Below, in pieces: positions 40,418 to 51,652 of a stretch of 64,000 nucleotides of DNA. Origin of the DNA: Sphagnum compactum (taxonomy: Eukaryota > Bryophyta > Sphagnopsida > Sphagnales). How positions within the stretch are numbered: position 1 is the first letter of the stretch; each line of letters begins with the position of its first letter. The stretch covers positions 10,695,495 through 10,759,494 of the forward strand of contig OZ234502.1 of NCBI GenBank assembly GCA_965153455.1, given 5' to 3'. Below the pieces are notes generated by a model that did not search any database, had not been told where the DNA came from, and saw only the letters and a program-made list of their open reading frames with translations. The position numbers and the translations under genes are program-made.

Positions 40418-40460
40418 GATTTAAGGTTTAGGGTTCTATATATATATAGAGAGAGAGAAA
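40378..40460. repeat. (CT)n(TA)n inverted microsatellite, cruciform-prone
   Basis: CTCTCT...TATATA is followed by a 20-nt spacer containing TTTAGGG and then by TATATA...GAGAGA, so the two halves pair as a hairpin. The single TTTAGGG equals the plant telomere unit but is not repeated. Confidence 0.8.
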
Positions 40461-40630
40461 AAGTCGTGAAGATTTGAAACCTGGGAACTCTTTGTTTTGT
40501 TTAAATTTGGCTATTGCCTCTATGGTTTCATGTCAACAAGATGGGCCAATTCCAATTGGAGTTTGGGTTTTTCTTAGCCTTGTTGGACAAATCAGCCTTT
40601 GTTCCCAAATTATGTGAAAAGCTAACGTGA

Positions 40631-40728
40631 AATTAGTGGGACCCAAAGGGCAATTGTAATCTCCAATTAGCTAATTGTTCACAATGGAGCAATGGAGGCT
40701 ACAATTGCCCTTTGGGTCCCACTAATTG
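40631..40728. repeat. Hairpin repeat, 34-bp arms, MITE-like
   Basis: Left arm 40631-40664 and right arm 40695-40728 match in inverted orientation with two mismatches (core GGGACCCAAAGGGCAATTG / CAATTGCCCTTTGGGTCCC). The spacer is about 30 bp. No target duplication identified. Confidence 0.75.
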
Positions 40729-41639
40729 GAGCGGAAAGCTATAACGATCAAAAGTTTCAAATAAAGCTTAAAAATTATGGGCTTACATGTTGGATCTTTT
40801 GAAATCATTGTAGGGGCGGCATTTGGACTCATTCATACATTTTTAAGTGAACAAATTATTATATATTGACCTTATATCCATTGTTCACACCTAATCAATG
40901 TATAGGTATTAGCATTTTTAATAACAATTTGTGAAACAACACATTGGGTAACCAATGAACATAGTTGGCATGCCTTATTCTAATGGGATTTTTCTTCGTC
41001 CATAGTTCCAAATTGGTTTTCATCTTCCCTTTGATTAGGTGATTTTCAAACCTATGAAAATGGTTAGCTTCAAGCTGGTTTAGGTCTTTCCTTATCACAT
41101 GGTTGGGATTGATAATACACTAAAAGATAATTAGAGATTGAATGACCAAAACATATTTTGATTTTACATTCAGGGTTTTTAATGGTTGGTATTGTGGGTT
41201 TATGTTTTAAATCACATCTCCAAGCAAAAATTATTATATTTTATCTCAATATTTTAGACGTTGAACCTAACAACATGAATTATACTGAAGACGTTAAACC
41301 TAGAGGTTTAAATTCAATCAAATAAAATCTAGAAGTTAAAGTAGGTTAAACCAAAACCAAACCTAGGTTAAATGTAAGCCAATTTGTACTAAATTTAGTT
41401 ACATTTTCATATGTATTTAATTTTGTATAGTTGGTCAAATAATATCAATTATATTCAACATGATTTTTAATTGTGTAGTTGTAATTTATAATCATATAAT
41501 TACCTATAGTCATATCTATAGTCATGTAGTCTTAATAATGGTTGTAATCAAAATAATGACAACGATTGAAGTTCAAATATGACTACATGACTATACTTGG
41601 ACAATAGTCGCAAGTTGTCATAGTCATGAAAACTATGTT

Positions 41640-42785
41640 TTGACGTAGTGCTACCTACTAAATAGGTAGTACGTATGTACTTACTACTAGTCACCTACTT
41701 ATTTACCTACCTACCTGCATATTAAATAAGTAATATTTATGTACCTACTACTAAACACCCACCTACTTACTTACCTACCTATTAGATAGGTAATATATAC
41801 ATACCTACCTATTATGTTGCAACCCCACTTTGAGGCAAGTGTGAGAAATGAAACTCACACTCCCAAAAGTGGGAACTTGGAGTCCTTCGGGACTCCCGAA
41901 AATTTAGAGCTTGATTGCAGGGGTCAAAACACCTCGTATTGAGATGTTCTTTATACCGTTGGAAAGGTCTTGAAGTGTAGATGTCGAAAATGGCCTTGCA
42001 TGAGCCATTCAGACATCTGCAGCACAAGTTATGGTCGAAAGAAGGGTCGAAAGTCAAACTGCCCAACCACTAAAAATCGAAAATCGACACGATCTCGGTG
42101 TGTGCAGGTGGAGTGCGACACACGGTTGGAAAGTTCTTGAAGATATCTACAAGTTTGCTTCAAACCTCATCCAATCGGAGATCTGAGCTGGGAGTTATGA
42201 GCTTCCAAAGTCTCGAGAGTCCAAACCGAAACAATTTCAGGACTCCTCCTTGGGAATCCCGGGACAAAAAGATATTCGGATGTAGGTGCCGCGGGCAAAC
42301 GCAGAGAATACTATATGAGGGAAGGTGGTGGCTTCCCCCGAGTCCAGGCCGTGGTGAGTCAAGTGAGTCCATGTTGCCCGTGGCTTGTCCCAACACCAGG
42401 AATGTTCCCGAATGTGAACTAATCAACTTGTCGGTTGGTTTTGATGCAGGACCGAGTAACTAAATACGTTGTCCCTCTTCCTAGTCTAATATCAGAACTT
42501 TCAACACACCCCTTTCACCCCCTTTAGTGCTGAAAGCTGGGAGTGGCACCAAGTTCCAACTACTTCCACTCTTTAACATAGTTGGACCCTTTTTGGGTCA
42601 AACAAGGAACTTGGGGGCGCGTCATATTACCTAGGTACCTACTTACTACTAGGTACTTACCTACTACCTACCCATTATTACCTTTAGGTGTTACTTATTA
42701 CCTACCAAGCTAGGTACCTATTAGGTTACTAGGTAGATTTTAAGTTGTTAAGTAAATACCTAGGTACCTGATTTATAAAGTAGGT
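41640..42785. repeat. Degenerate TAGGTA/TACCTA microsatellite split by an insertion
   Basis: Runs of ACCTACCTACTT and TAGGTAGG-type words fill 41640-41814 and resume at 42625-42785. The interruption is the element at 41815-42624. Related arrays occur near 36200 and 44940-45070. Confidence 0.8.
41810..42629. mobile_element. Solo-LTR-like element, 810 bp, with 5-bp target duplication TATTA
   Basis: The insert is 41815-42624. It begins TGTTGCAACC and ends GCGCGTCA, so it has the TG...CA ends of an LTR, and is flanked by TATTA at 41810-41814 and 42625-42629, a 5-bp duplication typical of LTR-retrotransposon integration. No tandem second LTR or internal region is present, as after LTR-LTR recombination. 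The right 324 bp match 2724-3048 next to the ORF1-like gene. The alternative, a non-LTR element derivative with fortuitous ends, is discussed in the findings. The open frame at 42098-42463 is not convincing. Confidence 0.8.
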
Positions 42786-42834
42786 TTTTTAAAGATGTTT
42801 ATAACAATATGGTGACAATTTTTGTCATGTAAAA

Positions 42835-42910
42835 ATCATGTGGTGCAATGGTTATGTGAGGGTTAACGACTTTCTTTCAATGTGTAGGTGAGGGGTTCAA
42901 GTCTTCACAC
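42835..42910 (+). repeat. tRNA-like promoter signature, possible SINE head
   Basis: TGGTGCAATGGTTA (42841-42854) resembles Pol III box A and GGTTCAAGTCT (42894-42904) resembles box B, about 40 bp apart, the arrangement at the start of plant tRNA-derived SINEs. No poly-A or T tail or target duplication was found. Confidence 0.4.
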
Positions 42911-45900
42911 TTGCAACTTAGTGAACTAGCCTATCAGCTTATTTTGTTAGTTAAATTAACCTACATTCCTAGGTAGGTTAAGGCCTATATTTCTAACATA
43001 TAGGTTCGGGTTTTAGCCTTTATACCATTTGGCAACCTATAAACACAATAGAAAATGTCACATATTTACATGGCAAGGGTGGAAAACATATTTATTTCAT
43101 ATTTAATGAATTATATCCAATGGTTATAATTTATGGATCTCATCAAGCAATAATGACCTCCACGACTTTATAGTCGCAAAATTCATAGTCATATATTGTT
43201 TTGTGATTGAGCCACAATAACAACTAGGTGTTCTAAACAACGTGTTCTATTCGATTACATAATCGTGTAACCATGGATGTCTTCCATGATTAACAACCTA
43301 ATTATAAATCAAGTCGCAAAAGACAACTTTTATTGCTAGCTAAACATCATTAGTTATAGTGGTTACAACCATCAATTTGAAGTTAACATAAGTGGTTTTG
43401 GTTGATTAAGACCCCCCCCCTTATATTTATAATTTTAAAAAAGTTTTGATTTTATTATAAACACAAAAGATTTGTAAGGATGTTCTATGCCAATTTGGTG
43501 AACTTGTGTGTGTATTCAAACATATGCATATGTTTGCAATTGTTGTGTGTTGGAAAAATTTAATATCAATTTTATGGGTGTAGATGGTAACTATGTGGAA
43601 TATGCTAAAATTTTTATTGTTGTATATGGCAGGAAATGTGTTAGAGCCTATATTTGTGATCCCAAATAAATTAAATTTGATAAACTACAATGTAATATTG
43701 GTTAATCAAGATGAATAATTGTAATACAATAACAAAGTGTACTAAGCATTTTCCAAAGTTGAACAATGCCTTAGTTATTTCAACACATGGTGTTTGAGCT
43801 AATAGAATGGGCAAGAAGAACTTAAAAGCGATAATAATGAAGTACTTGTAAAATTTTATGTCTATCAATACCAACATTCCTACCTATGCAAAATTTACCA
43901 TTAAGATTGTGAATGTACAATAGTTCTTCTTGGAATAGAAAAACATATGCGCAACATTATTATTTCTTATTTGAATAAACCCTCCATTTCCATTATCATT
44001 AATGCATGTTTCATGATCAACAAATAAATGAAGACATATATTTTTTGCTTAAAATAGATTGATTTTTGCTTTTTAGGATTTTCATGCTTTCATTCCTTAT
44101 CACTTTGCTTTTGTTTGTATGTACTAGGAGGAGCCTTCCATCATCAATGTAAAAAAAAAAACCCTTCCATCACCAATTCCATCCGCCTCCATGTTTGCAA
44201 ACATATCCTAGGCATCCATTTCTTTGTTATATACAAGCACAATGACTTGTATGCATCATCCATTGGGTCCAATTCATTTTTTGTCCACTTCTCTCAAATT
44301 ACATTATTAAACATAATCTTCACTCACAATGAAATCCCAACAATTAATTAAATTATCTTTGAAATCATGTTTCATAGTTTTGGTTTGTTGGCTACATAGG
44401 CCATGGATTGTCTCTTGGGGTTGTGGGAAATTATTTAAAAAATTTGGAATAAACATCATAATCATGGTGACATAAACCTTATAATCATGTAGCCCATTTT
44501 TTGTTGCCCAAACATTATGATAAATCATGTCCATTGTCGAACCACACTACTTTGCAACTAGAGCTCCAAAACAACTAATATACAATTACACTACAATTAG
44601 AGCACGAAAATACGAGAAATTAATAAATAATATCAATAATCACATACATAGTTATAAAATATTTGTATAATTTACAAGATTAAAACTAAGCACAAGGAAT
44701 GTGGGAATTTTTTTTCTAGTTGCAACCCAAGTTGCAATTAATGTGCAACTAAAAGATTTAACCCATAAGTTTTTTCCTTAAATATCATCTCATAAACTAT
44801 ACAAAAAAGGGGTTTTTTCTTATGTGTTCACATTAAAATACATATGTAAAATTGGGACCTTAAAAAAATATTCAAAAAAGTTTAACCCTAAAAATAATAA
44901 ATAAATAAAATAAAAATATTTACATGGCTACTATTTAGTTCACCTACATTTTTACCTTCCTACCTACTTGCCTACTTAGGTAAATAAATAATTAGTCTTA
45001 ATTTTTTACCTAAGTAGGTAATTACTTATGTAGTGTGAGTAGGTAGGTATGTAGCCTAGGTATGTAAGTACATCACAAACTTCATGGGTCACGATTTGGT
45101 AATAATTGTTGTGCAAAATTTATTATTTCATATGTTTGTATGGAATAGACACGAATGTCTCTTATATACTTATATTGTTTGAACATCAATGTCGTGTGCA
45201 TTGTTTAGACACAAATGTCATATGTGTAGTCGTATTGTTTATTAAAAAAGATTCACCAAAAAATCCCCATAGACGTGTTAGATTTTGATGGATTAATGAA
45301 AGATGATGTTAGCATGATGTTGCCATGGTAGTTGTAAACTAGTTGTATTATAATTACACAATAGTTGTAATTGAGTTGAAACTTGTAACTGAATTGTACA
45401 AGTTACATACGTATACAATTTCACATATGGTGAGTTGCATGTGTTACAACTCACAATGCAACGTTTAATAATATTCACGCTCGTAGAAATATGATGAATT
45501 GCAAATGAGTTGTAAATGGTTATTGCAATTCAAAAATATAGTTGCAAAGCTAGTTACAAATCACCCCATTTTTTCATAGTGAAACTTTCACATTTGTTTC
45601 GACTTATGGCTTTATTATTTCTAGTCTTATTTTATTCACAAAGGGATATAAATCAAGGTTTGTTAGAGTTCAACAAGTATGTGACCTAATCATTGCAAAT
45701 ATGATATAATTTATATAGCAAGGACCAACAAGTTCAATAAAAGACCAAAGGAATGTGCAGTTGTGAAAAATGAAAAATTGACATAAATAAAAATGAAAAC
45801 AACATTACAAGTTTTTGAGGTATATCATCCGTTTTCCTTTAACTAATTCACAATAAATTGGTCAAAATAACTTTAAAATCCAATTTGAAAACCCATTCTA

Positions 45901-48878
45901 ATTAAGTAGTTTTAGGTCAATATGGTTAATGCGATATAGACCAAGTCAAAATATCTTTTACACTTGCATCACCAGTTTTTGAGTTTTGACAATTGGTATT
46001 TGTGAGCTTAGTGTGTGTAATGAACTTGTATCACTAGTTTTTTAGTTTCTATGATTGGTATTTGTGAGCTTAGTGTGTGTAAGGGGAGAATGGGAAATCA
46101 TGAAAAATGGTTAAACTTAAAGCAAACATTTTATAAATTAGTACAAACATCAATATTAACTTTGTTAGGCTAATGCTAGTTATAGTTTTAAAGCACCTAG
46201 GTATTTATTGTTTTCAATTTGATTACTAGTTTGAGTCTTAATTGGGGTCTAATTTCATGCACAAAGAAATGTTGATGGTCCAACTTGTTTCAAGGTCCAG
46301 CTTACAAGATGGATTATGGGTTCTAAAAAAACACACCAATTCATTTCTTATTGGTGCTTCTTAGCTAAGGTGGACACAATAGATCCCATTTAGCTATCCA
46401 GAAGTTAAGCATATGACATGTTCATCCTTCCCCAACTCGTAGTAGCAAAAAAATAAATTCCATTGTAGCTTCACCCATAGGTAACTAATTGGTATTACCT
46501 TACCCTAAGGCTGGTTTCGTCATCAAATAATCCTAAAAATAGTGAACTGAAAATTTGTTGAAATATGATGTTGATATGTTTATCCTAATCATCATAGGCT
46601 ACACTCTGAATAATTTCATTACTCATATCACAATATTATAGTAGATGATGGAAAATTATGTAATCTCAAAATTTGAAAAATAAATTCATTTTTTGAAAAA
46701 AAAAAATCATTTTGTCAACATGGAAACTGGCCCTAGACCATGTACTTCATCAACATTGGTAATAATATTATGCCAGTGGTGAAATAATTTGTGGGTCCAT
46801 TTTCTATGATTCTTCATGGCACCACCACATTGACTTGGTATAAAATATAATCTATAAAGCTCCTTCTCTGGGTCTCTCTCTCTCTCTCTCTCTCTCAAAG
46901 GGGCAAGCTTATGATATCATGATTGTTGACACATAATGGTGGGATCAAAGTGCAATGAAAATGGAACACTTCCTTTGGATGCCTCTACCTATTTTCTGGT
47001 TTGGAGTGGGTGGGTAAAGACTAAAGACTATGGGAATAACTTTTCAAGAAGAAGATTTGATATTTTTTCTTGGGAGATCAATCCTTTAAATATTTGTAAA
47101 ATATCTCTTAGAAGTTTTGTGGTGTAAACTAACTACCGATAACGCATGTTATATGGCATGTTATAGTGCACAATTATTCCTTTGCCCCATGAGCCAAAGT
47201 GTTTCGTTTTCGCAATGGACTTTACACAAAATATAAAGCCCACTCTCTGAGGTGAGAGCATCACTAAAATTGAGGTTGTCCTCAACTCTTGCCTCATGCA
47301 ACCTTTGTTTAAATATGGCCTCCACCGTTTGCATAGTTATGTAGGCCCACTTTAGGACTCAGGGCTGGAAAAATTTGGGGCCGACTTTGAGCATTTTTGG
47401 CTTGTTGTTCGGCCCCAAGTTACTAATAAACGCTGGAACATTGGCCCCAAGGGTTGCAAATTGGCTTCCCAAATTCTATAGTATCCTTTTTTTTCTGCCT
47501 TGAGGCCAATACGAGGCCATAAAGGTTCAGCATTATTCGTAGCTTTGGGGCAGATTGAAAATATTTTTTCTATTTCAGCCTTGACTCCTAGTGCAAAGCC
47601 CTTATCCGATTTCCAACTTTTGCACCAATAGAAATGCTTGGTTTGGGTTAAACATCGGCCTTGACTCCTAATGTAAAGCAGGCCTTAATCAAAGGGTTTG
47701 ATATTTTTCTCCCATAGTCATTCCAGTGGTTTCTTCTTCATTTTATATCTCATTAAAACCACCTTGTTGGAACTTCATCAATACTTTTGGGTGGAAGGGA
47801 ACTTTTTTTTATGTTTTTTAAAAAACAGAGCACACGCACATGATCGATCGAGCAAAATGTAAAACCCCTCTTTTCCTTTTTTTTTTCCCCCTTGGTGACA
47901 CATAGAGACTAGCCACCCACATTTCCTTTGCAAAAGAAATTTTTTAATGCATATCTTGAGTTGAAACCGCTGTTGGGCAGTTACTTGAATTTTTAAACAA
48001 TTGCCAGTTTTGGCTATTTCAAACAGCTTAAACTGGCAGTTTTCATGAAAGTTGCCAAATTGGAACTTCATTCAAAAACAATTGCGCCTTCCAAAAGCCA
48101 TGTCACATTTAGATCACCTCCAAAATTGGTGGAAAAACTAGTTTGGGTCCCAGTTATTTCCTTTTTGTAAAATTTTCATTTCCAGTTATGCATTTGATGC
48201 TCTATTATGCCGAAACTGGCCGTTCTCGTCCCCTAATCGCTTGACTTTACGAATAACACTCATCTGGTACTCATTTACTTTTTTTATCATGATACCCAGA
48301 AGGTACCCATCTGGACAAGGGCATTACCTGGAATCAGGCCAGCTCTCAACTATGGCCTCCCTTGAGGCCTCCTTCTGGTAATGCCCATCGGTTATCCTAC
48401 ACTAAATTGTCATTCTCCGAGTCCAAACTTAATATTTACCAGGCCACAAAGAGGCCTCACTCAAGAAGGTGAAGGAACTAAGTGTAGGTATTGGTTCGCA
48501 ATGACCCAAAACATTTCTCAAAATGGAAATTACTCTGAGGTTTTTGCTCTTTATACCATAGTACCTTGGCAACTTTGACAAACACCTCCGTCAAATGATT
48601 AATTAATTTTGAAAAATAATTTTCATAAATAAAATATTCTTGAAATTTTCATATTTTCCCTTAAATTTTCTAGTTCTTTGAAAAATGATTTGGCAAGAAT
48701 TTCCTCACTTTTAAAAATAATATAATTAACGTCAAAGCTGCCAACGGTATTATGGTATTTGAAAACACCTCCTCACATGGAACATATACTTTTGTCAAAT
48801 TCATCAATTAAGGGACACTAAAGCACCAGTTGAAATCTCGTTTTCCATGGGGGGTATCAGGGGAAATTTTTGAAAATA
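42911..48878. other. Gene-poor AT-rich DNA
   Basis: No supported gene. Contains degenerate TACCTA repeats (44940-45070), a pair of GAGCTTAGTGTGTGTAA-containing repeats (about 45975-46025 and 46030-46085), and a CT microsatellite at about 46870-46897. Confidence 0.5.
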
Positions 48879-48981
48879 AGATTTATATACCGGAAGAGTG
48901 GGGTGTTCCCTAAATGGTCATTTAGGGAACACCCCACTCAGACCATTTAGGGAACACCCCACTCTTCCGGTATGTAAATCT
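48879..48981. repeat. Strong hairpin: 41-bp arms, one mismatch, third half-copy in the loop
   Basis: Left arm 48879-48919 and right arm 48941-48981 pair with one mismatch; the core is GGAAGAGTGGGGTGTTCCC. The 21-nt loop (48920-48940) is itself a copy of part of the right arm (TTTAGGGAACACCCCACTC), so the left arm can pair with either. Confidence 0.92.
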
Positions 48982-49204
48982 GGAGTTTTTTCTTTATTTT
49001 TTTTCAGGTTCTGGAAAATTGAAAATCCCCAAAAATCAATTCATTTTTTGGATTTTGAAAGTTTTAATTTCGCTTTGTGGCGGAATTTCTACAGTAAAAT
49101 AAAATGAAGGTCACCTAAATTGAGCCCTGGGGGGGGGGGGTATTTTGGGTTTTGCAATTTGTTTATTTTGCAACTTCATATCAAGAATTTGTTCGAAGAA
49201 GAAA

Positions 49205-49650
49205 ATTGTAGGGGTGTTTTGGGCAACAGTTTCGAAGCAAGGTTTGGGCACCAATTTCGACGCATGACGTTAGTTTTTGGGCAGCGGTTTCAAGTTTCGA
49301 CCAGAGTTGGGCCAAACCCCATGGTACAGTAATGGGACAGTTCTCAGTCCGGTTCTCATAATGAAAACCCGGCGAGTATCCCATTGTGTTGGGCAGCGGT
49401 TTCAAAGGGAGGCGTCTTTCATCACGAATTCCTGCCCAAAATCGAAAGAGAAGAAAAGAATCTTTTTTGGTGTGTACAATTGGTGAACGTTCGGCACTAA
49501 GTCCTACCCGGGTGTGGAGCCACAGGGGGGTGCGAATTGGGTTTTTCTGTCTGCCCAGCCCGGCACGGCCCGACATCTGGGTGGGACTTTTTAGTAGTGC
49601 CAAGGTTGGGCAGCACTTGCGACGCATGTACTGTTGGGCAGCAGTTTCGA
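49205..49650. repeat. Scattered TTGGGCAGC-GTTTCGACGCA repeats
   Basis: Six related words occur: TTTGGGCAACAGTTTCGAAGCA, TTTGGGCACCAATTTCGACGCA, TTTGGGCAGCGGTTTCAAG, GTTGGGCAGCGGTTTCAAAG, GTTGGGCAGCACTTGCGACGCA and GTTGGGCAGCAGTTTCGACGCA, spaced irregularly (about 40-220 bp). Function unknown; the segment lies upstream of the SERINC leader region. The 197-codon minus-strand frame across it looks compositional. Confidence 0.7.
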
Positions 49651-49869
49651 CGCACTCGTCGCAGCAGCACGGCACTAGTGTTGCGATTGCTGTTGTTGCT
49701 GTTGTTGTGCTGCTGCATGTTTTGTCGTTGGTTCTCGAGCTGCCAGTTGCGTCACTGTGATTACTACTCGCCATTCTTACTTAGCACACGGACGCTGTGC
49801 AAGTTTCGGATCTCCTCGTCCTCGACGCTCGTCCTTCCCCGGCAAGGTGGTTACGGAATTCGTTTCGTC

Positions 49870-51240
49870 CTGCTGCTGTTCATGATCTACAGCTTTCTCT
49901 CTCTCACGCTTTGCGCAGAGCTGGTAGTATTTTACACTTCCTCCTTCTCATGAGAACAACATTAGAAGATTTGTTGCAATTTTTGCAACTGTCTGATTTG
50001 GATTCGTGTTGCAGCGTTTGTCAATATTGCTTTTTCTCTCTTCTGGTTGCTCTAATCTAGTTTCAGAGAGTCTGCTGCTGTTAGTAGTAGCGTTTTAGCA
50101 GGAGCTTTTGTGATTATCAATTATCAAGCTTCGTCCTTCTCCGCCGTGAAGCTGGCGGTGTTCTTCATTGCACGTATTGCGGCAAAAGCTGGTCAGGCAG
50201 ATTCCCGTTTCTTGTTTCGTCCTGCTGATGATATCTACTTTTTTTTTGTGTCACATTTTTCTGGTTCATAGAATGTAACTTCCTCCATCTTCTGGAGAAC
50301 ATAAGATTTGTTGCAATTTTCTAACTGTCGGATTTGTGTTGTAGCTTCTGTCAATATAGCTTTCTTTCTGCTGCTTGTCCTGCTCTTTTTCAGAGCGTTT
50401 GATGCCTCTGCTGCTGCTGCTCGTAGTATTCTAGCAGGAAGTTTTATCGAATTTGTGTTGTAACTTTTGTCATAGCTTTCTTTCTTCTGGTTGTCCTGCT
50501 CTACTGCTGCTGCTGCTGCTGCTGCTGCGGGTAGTATTCTAGCACGAAGTTTTGTGAGTATCATTAAGCTTCGTCCTCCCTCTGAGCTGTGAAGGCGGTG
50601 TTCTTCATTGCACGTATTGCGGACCGTTTCGTCCTGTTGATGATCTACTTTCTCTCTTGCACATTTTGTGCATAGTGTACTTCCTCCTTTTCTCTCTAGA
50701 GAAGATAAGATTCGTTGCAATTTTCAATCTGTCGGGGTTGTGTTCAGTGGTTTGTGTTTTGTATTTTTTTTGTCAATATAGCTTTGCTTGTGCTGCTTGT
50801 TCTGCTCTAGTTTCAGAGAGGCTGCTGCTAGTGGTAGTAGCATTTTAGCAGGAAGTTTTGTGAGCATCAAGCTTCTTCCTTCTCTGTGTTGCACGTATGC
50901 GGCAAAGGTCAGGGAGATAGCCGTTTCGTCCTGCCGACGATCTACTTTCTCTCTGTCACATTTTGCGCATATTTGTATACTTTCTTCTTCCGGAGAACAT
51001 AAGATTCCTTGCAATTTCAAACTGTCGGAGTTGTGTTGAGGGGTTTGTGCTGTAGCTTTTGTCATAGCTTTCTTTCTTCTGGTTGTTCTGCTCTAATTTC
51101 AGAGACTCCTTTGCTGCTGCTATCAGTAGTAGTAGTACTCTGGCAGGAAGTTTTGTGAGTATCAAGCTTTGTCGTCGTTCTCTGAGCGCCTGCGAAGGCG
51201 GTGATTCATTGCACCTATTGCGGCAAAGGTCATGGAGATA
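49870..51240 (+). repeat. Tandem array of about four 250-400 bp units upstream of SERINC
   Basis: The ordered words GATCTACTTTCTCTC, CACATTTTG, TTCTTCCGGAGAACATAAGATT, GTTGCAATTTT, AACTGTCGGA, GTCATAGCTTTCTTTCT, TCAGAGA, CTGCTGCTG, TAGCAGGAAGTTTTGTGA, ATCAAGCTTC and GCACGTATTGCGGCAAAGGTCA recur at about 49880, 50225, 50635 and 50935. A half-unit extra copy and a CTG microsatellite (50503-50527) lie within the second. The array ends just before the frame at 51186. It is probably transcribed as leader or is promoter DNA of SERINC. Confidence 0.85.
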
Positions 51241-51569
51241 ACCGTGTCTTGGACCTAACCTCTTACACCGTGGGAGCTTCCTTTCATCATTCAGGCCTTC
51301 GGTCGTCGGCGTTAGGCAATCGAATTCTTCTACGGTCCTGGAGGAAGAACTTATCTTATTGTACAGAAGAGGATGATGAGGGGGGTTTATCCAACTATCT
51401 CCGCCATCGTAAGGGTGCGGCAGTAGAATCATTGGTGCTCAACCGAGTCGCCGACAAGCTGGATGATCAACTTTGTGTTAGAAACTGGCTGGACAAAAAC
51501 CTAGATGCTCCTTTAGATGCAGGTTTTCTCTGGTTACTCCACCCAGGCTTAGGGACTGAGACTCACTAG
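51186..51569 (+). other. Open frame without ATG upstream of SERINC; possible leader exon
   Basis: Open for 128 codons from a stop at 51183, containing HCTYCGKGHGDN, then a mixed region ending NWLDKNLDAPLDAG, where the sequence GATGCAGGT (51518) could be a splice site. No in-frame ATG exists in it. The Cys-rich start lies within the last unit of the tandem array. No family recognised; it may be untranslated leader of the SERINC transcript. Confidence 0.3.
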
Positions 51570-51652
51570 AGATGGAGCGAGCTTTTCAGCCCTTGCCACA
51601 GTGAAGGAGACATTTGAGCACACCTGGTGTAGCTAGAAGAAGGCAAGCAAAA

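Noticed and set aside
40431-40437. Telomere-type repeat TTTAGGG
   Set aside because: A single unit only; not an interstitial telomere array.
42098-42463. 121-codon plus-strand frame within the solo-LTR-like element
   Set aside because: Spans the LTR interior with no domain; LTRs often contain chance frames.
49181-49774. 197-codon minus-strand frame starting MASSNHSDATG
   Set aside because: Its Thr/Ala-rich start is the complement of a GTTGTTGCT microsatellite and the rest covers the scattered TTGGGCAGC words; no family resemblance.
50235-51432. Three minus-strand frames with Ala runs and Glu/Lys-rich sequence
   Set aside because: They repeat because the underlying DNA is a tandem array with CTG runs; frame positions shift from unit to unit.
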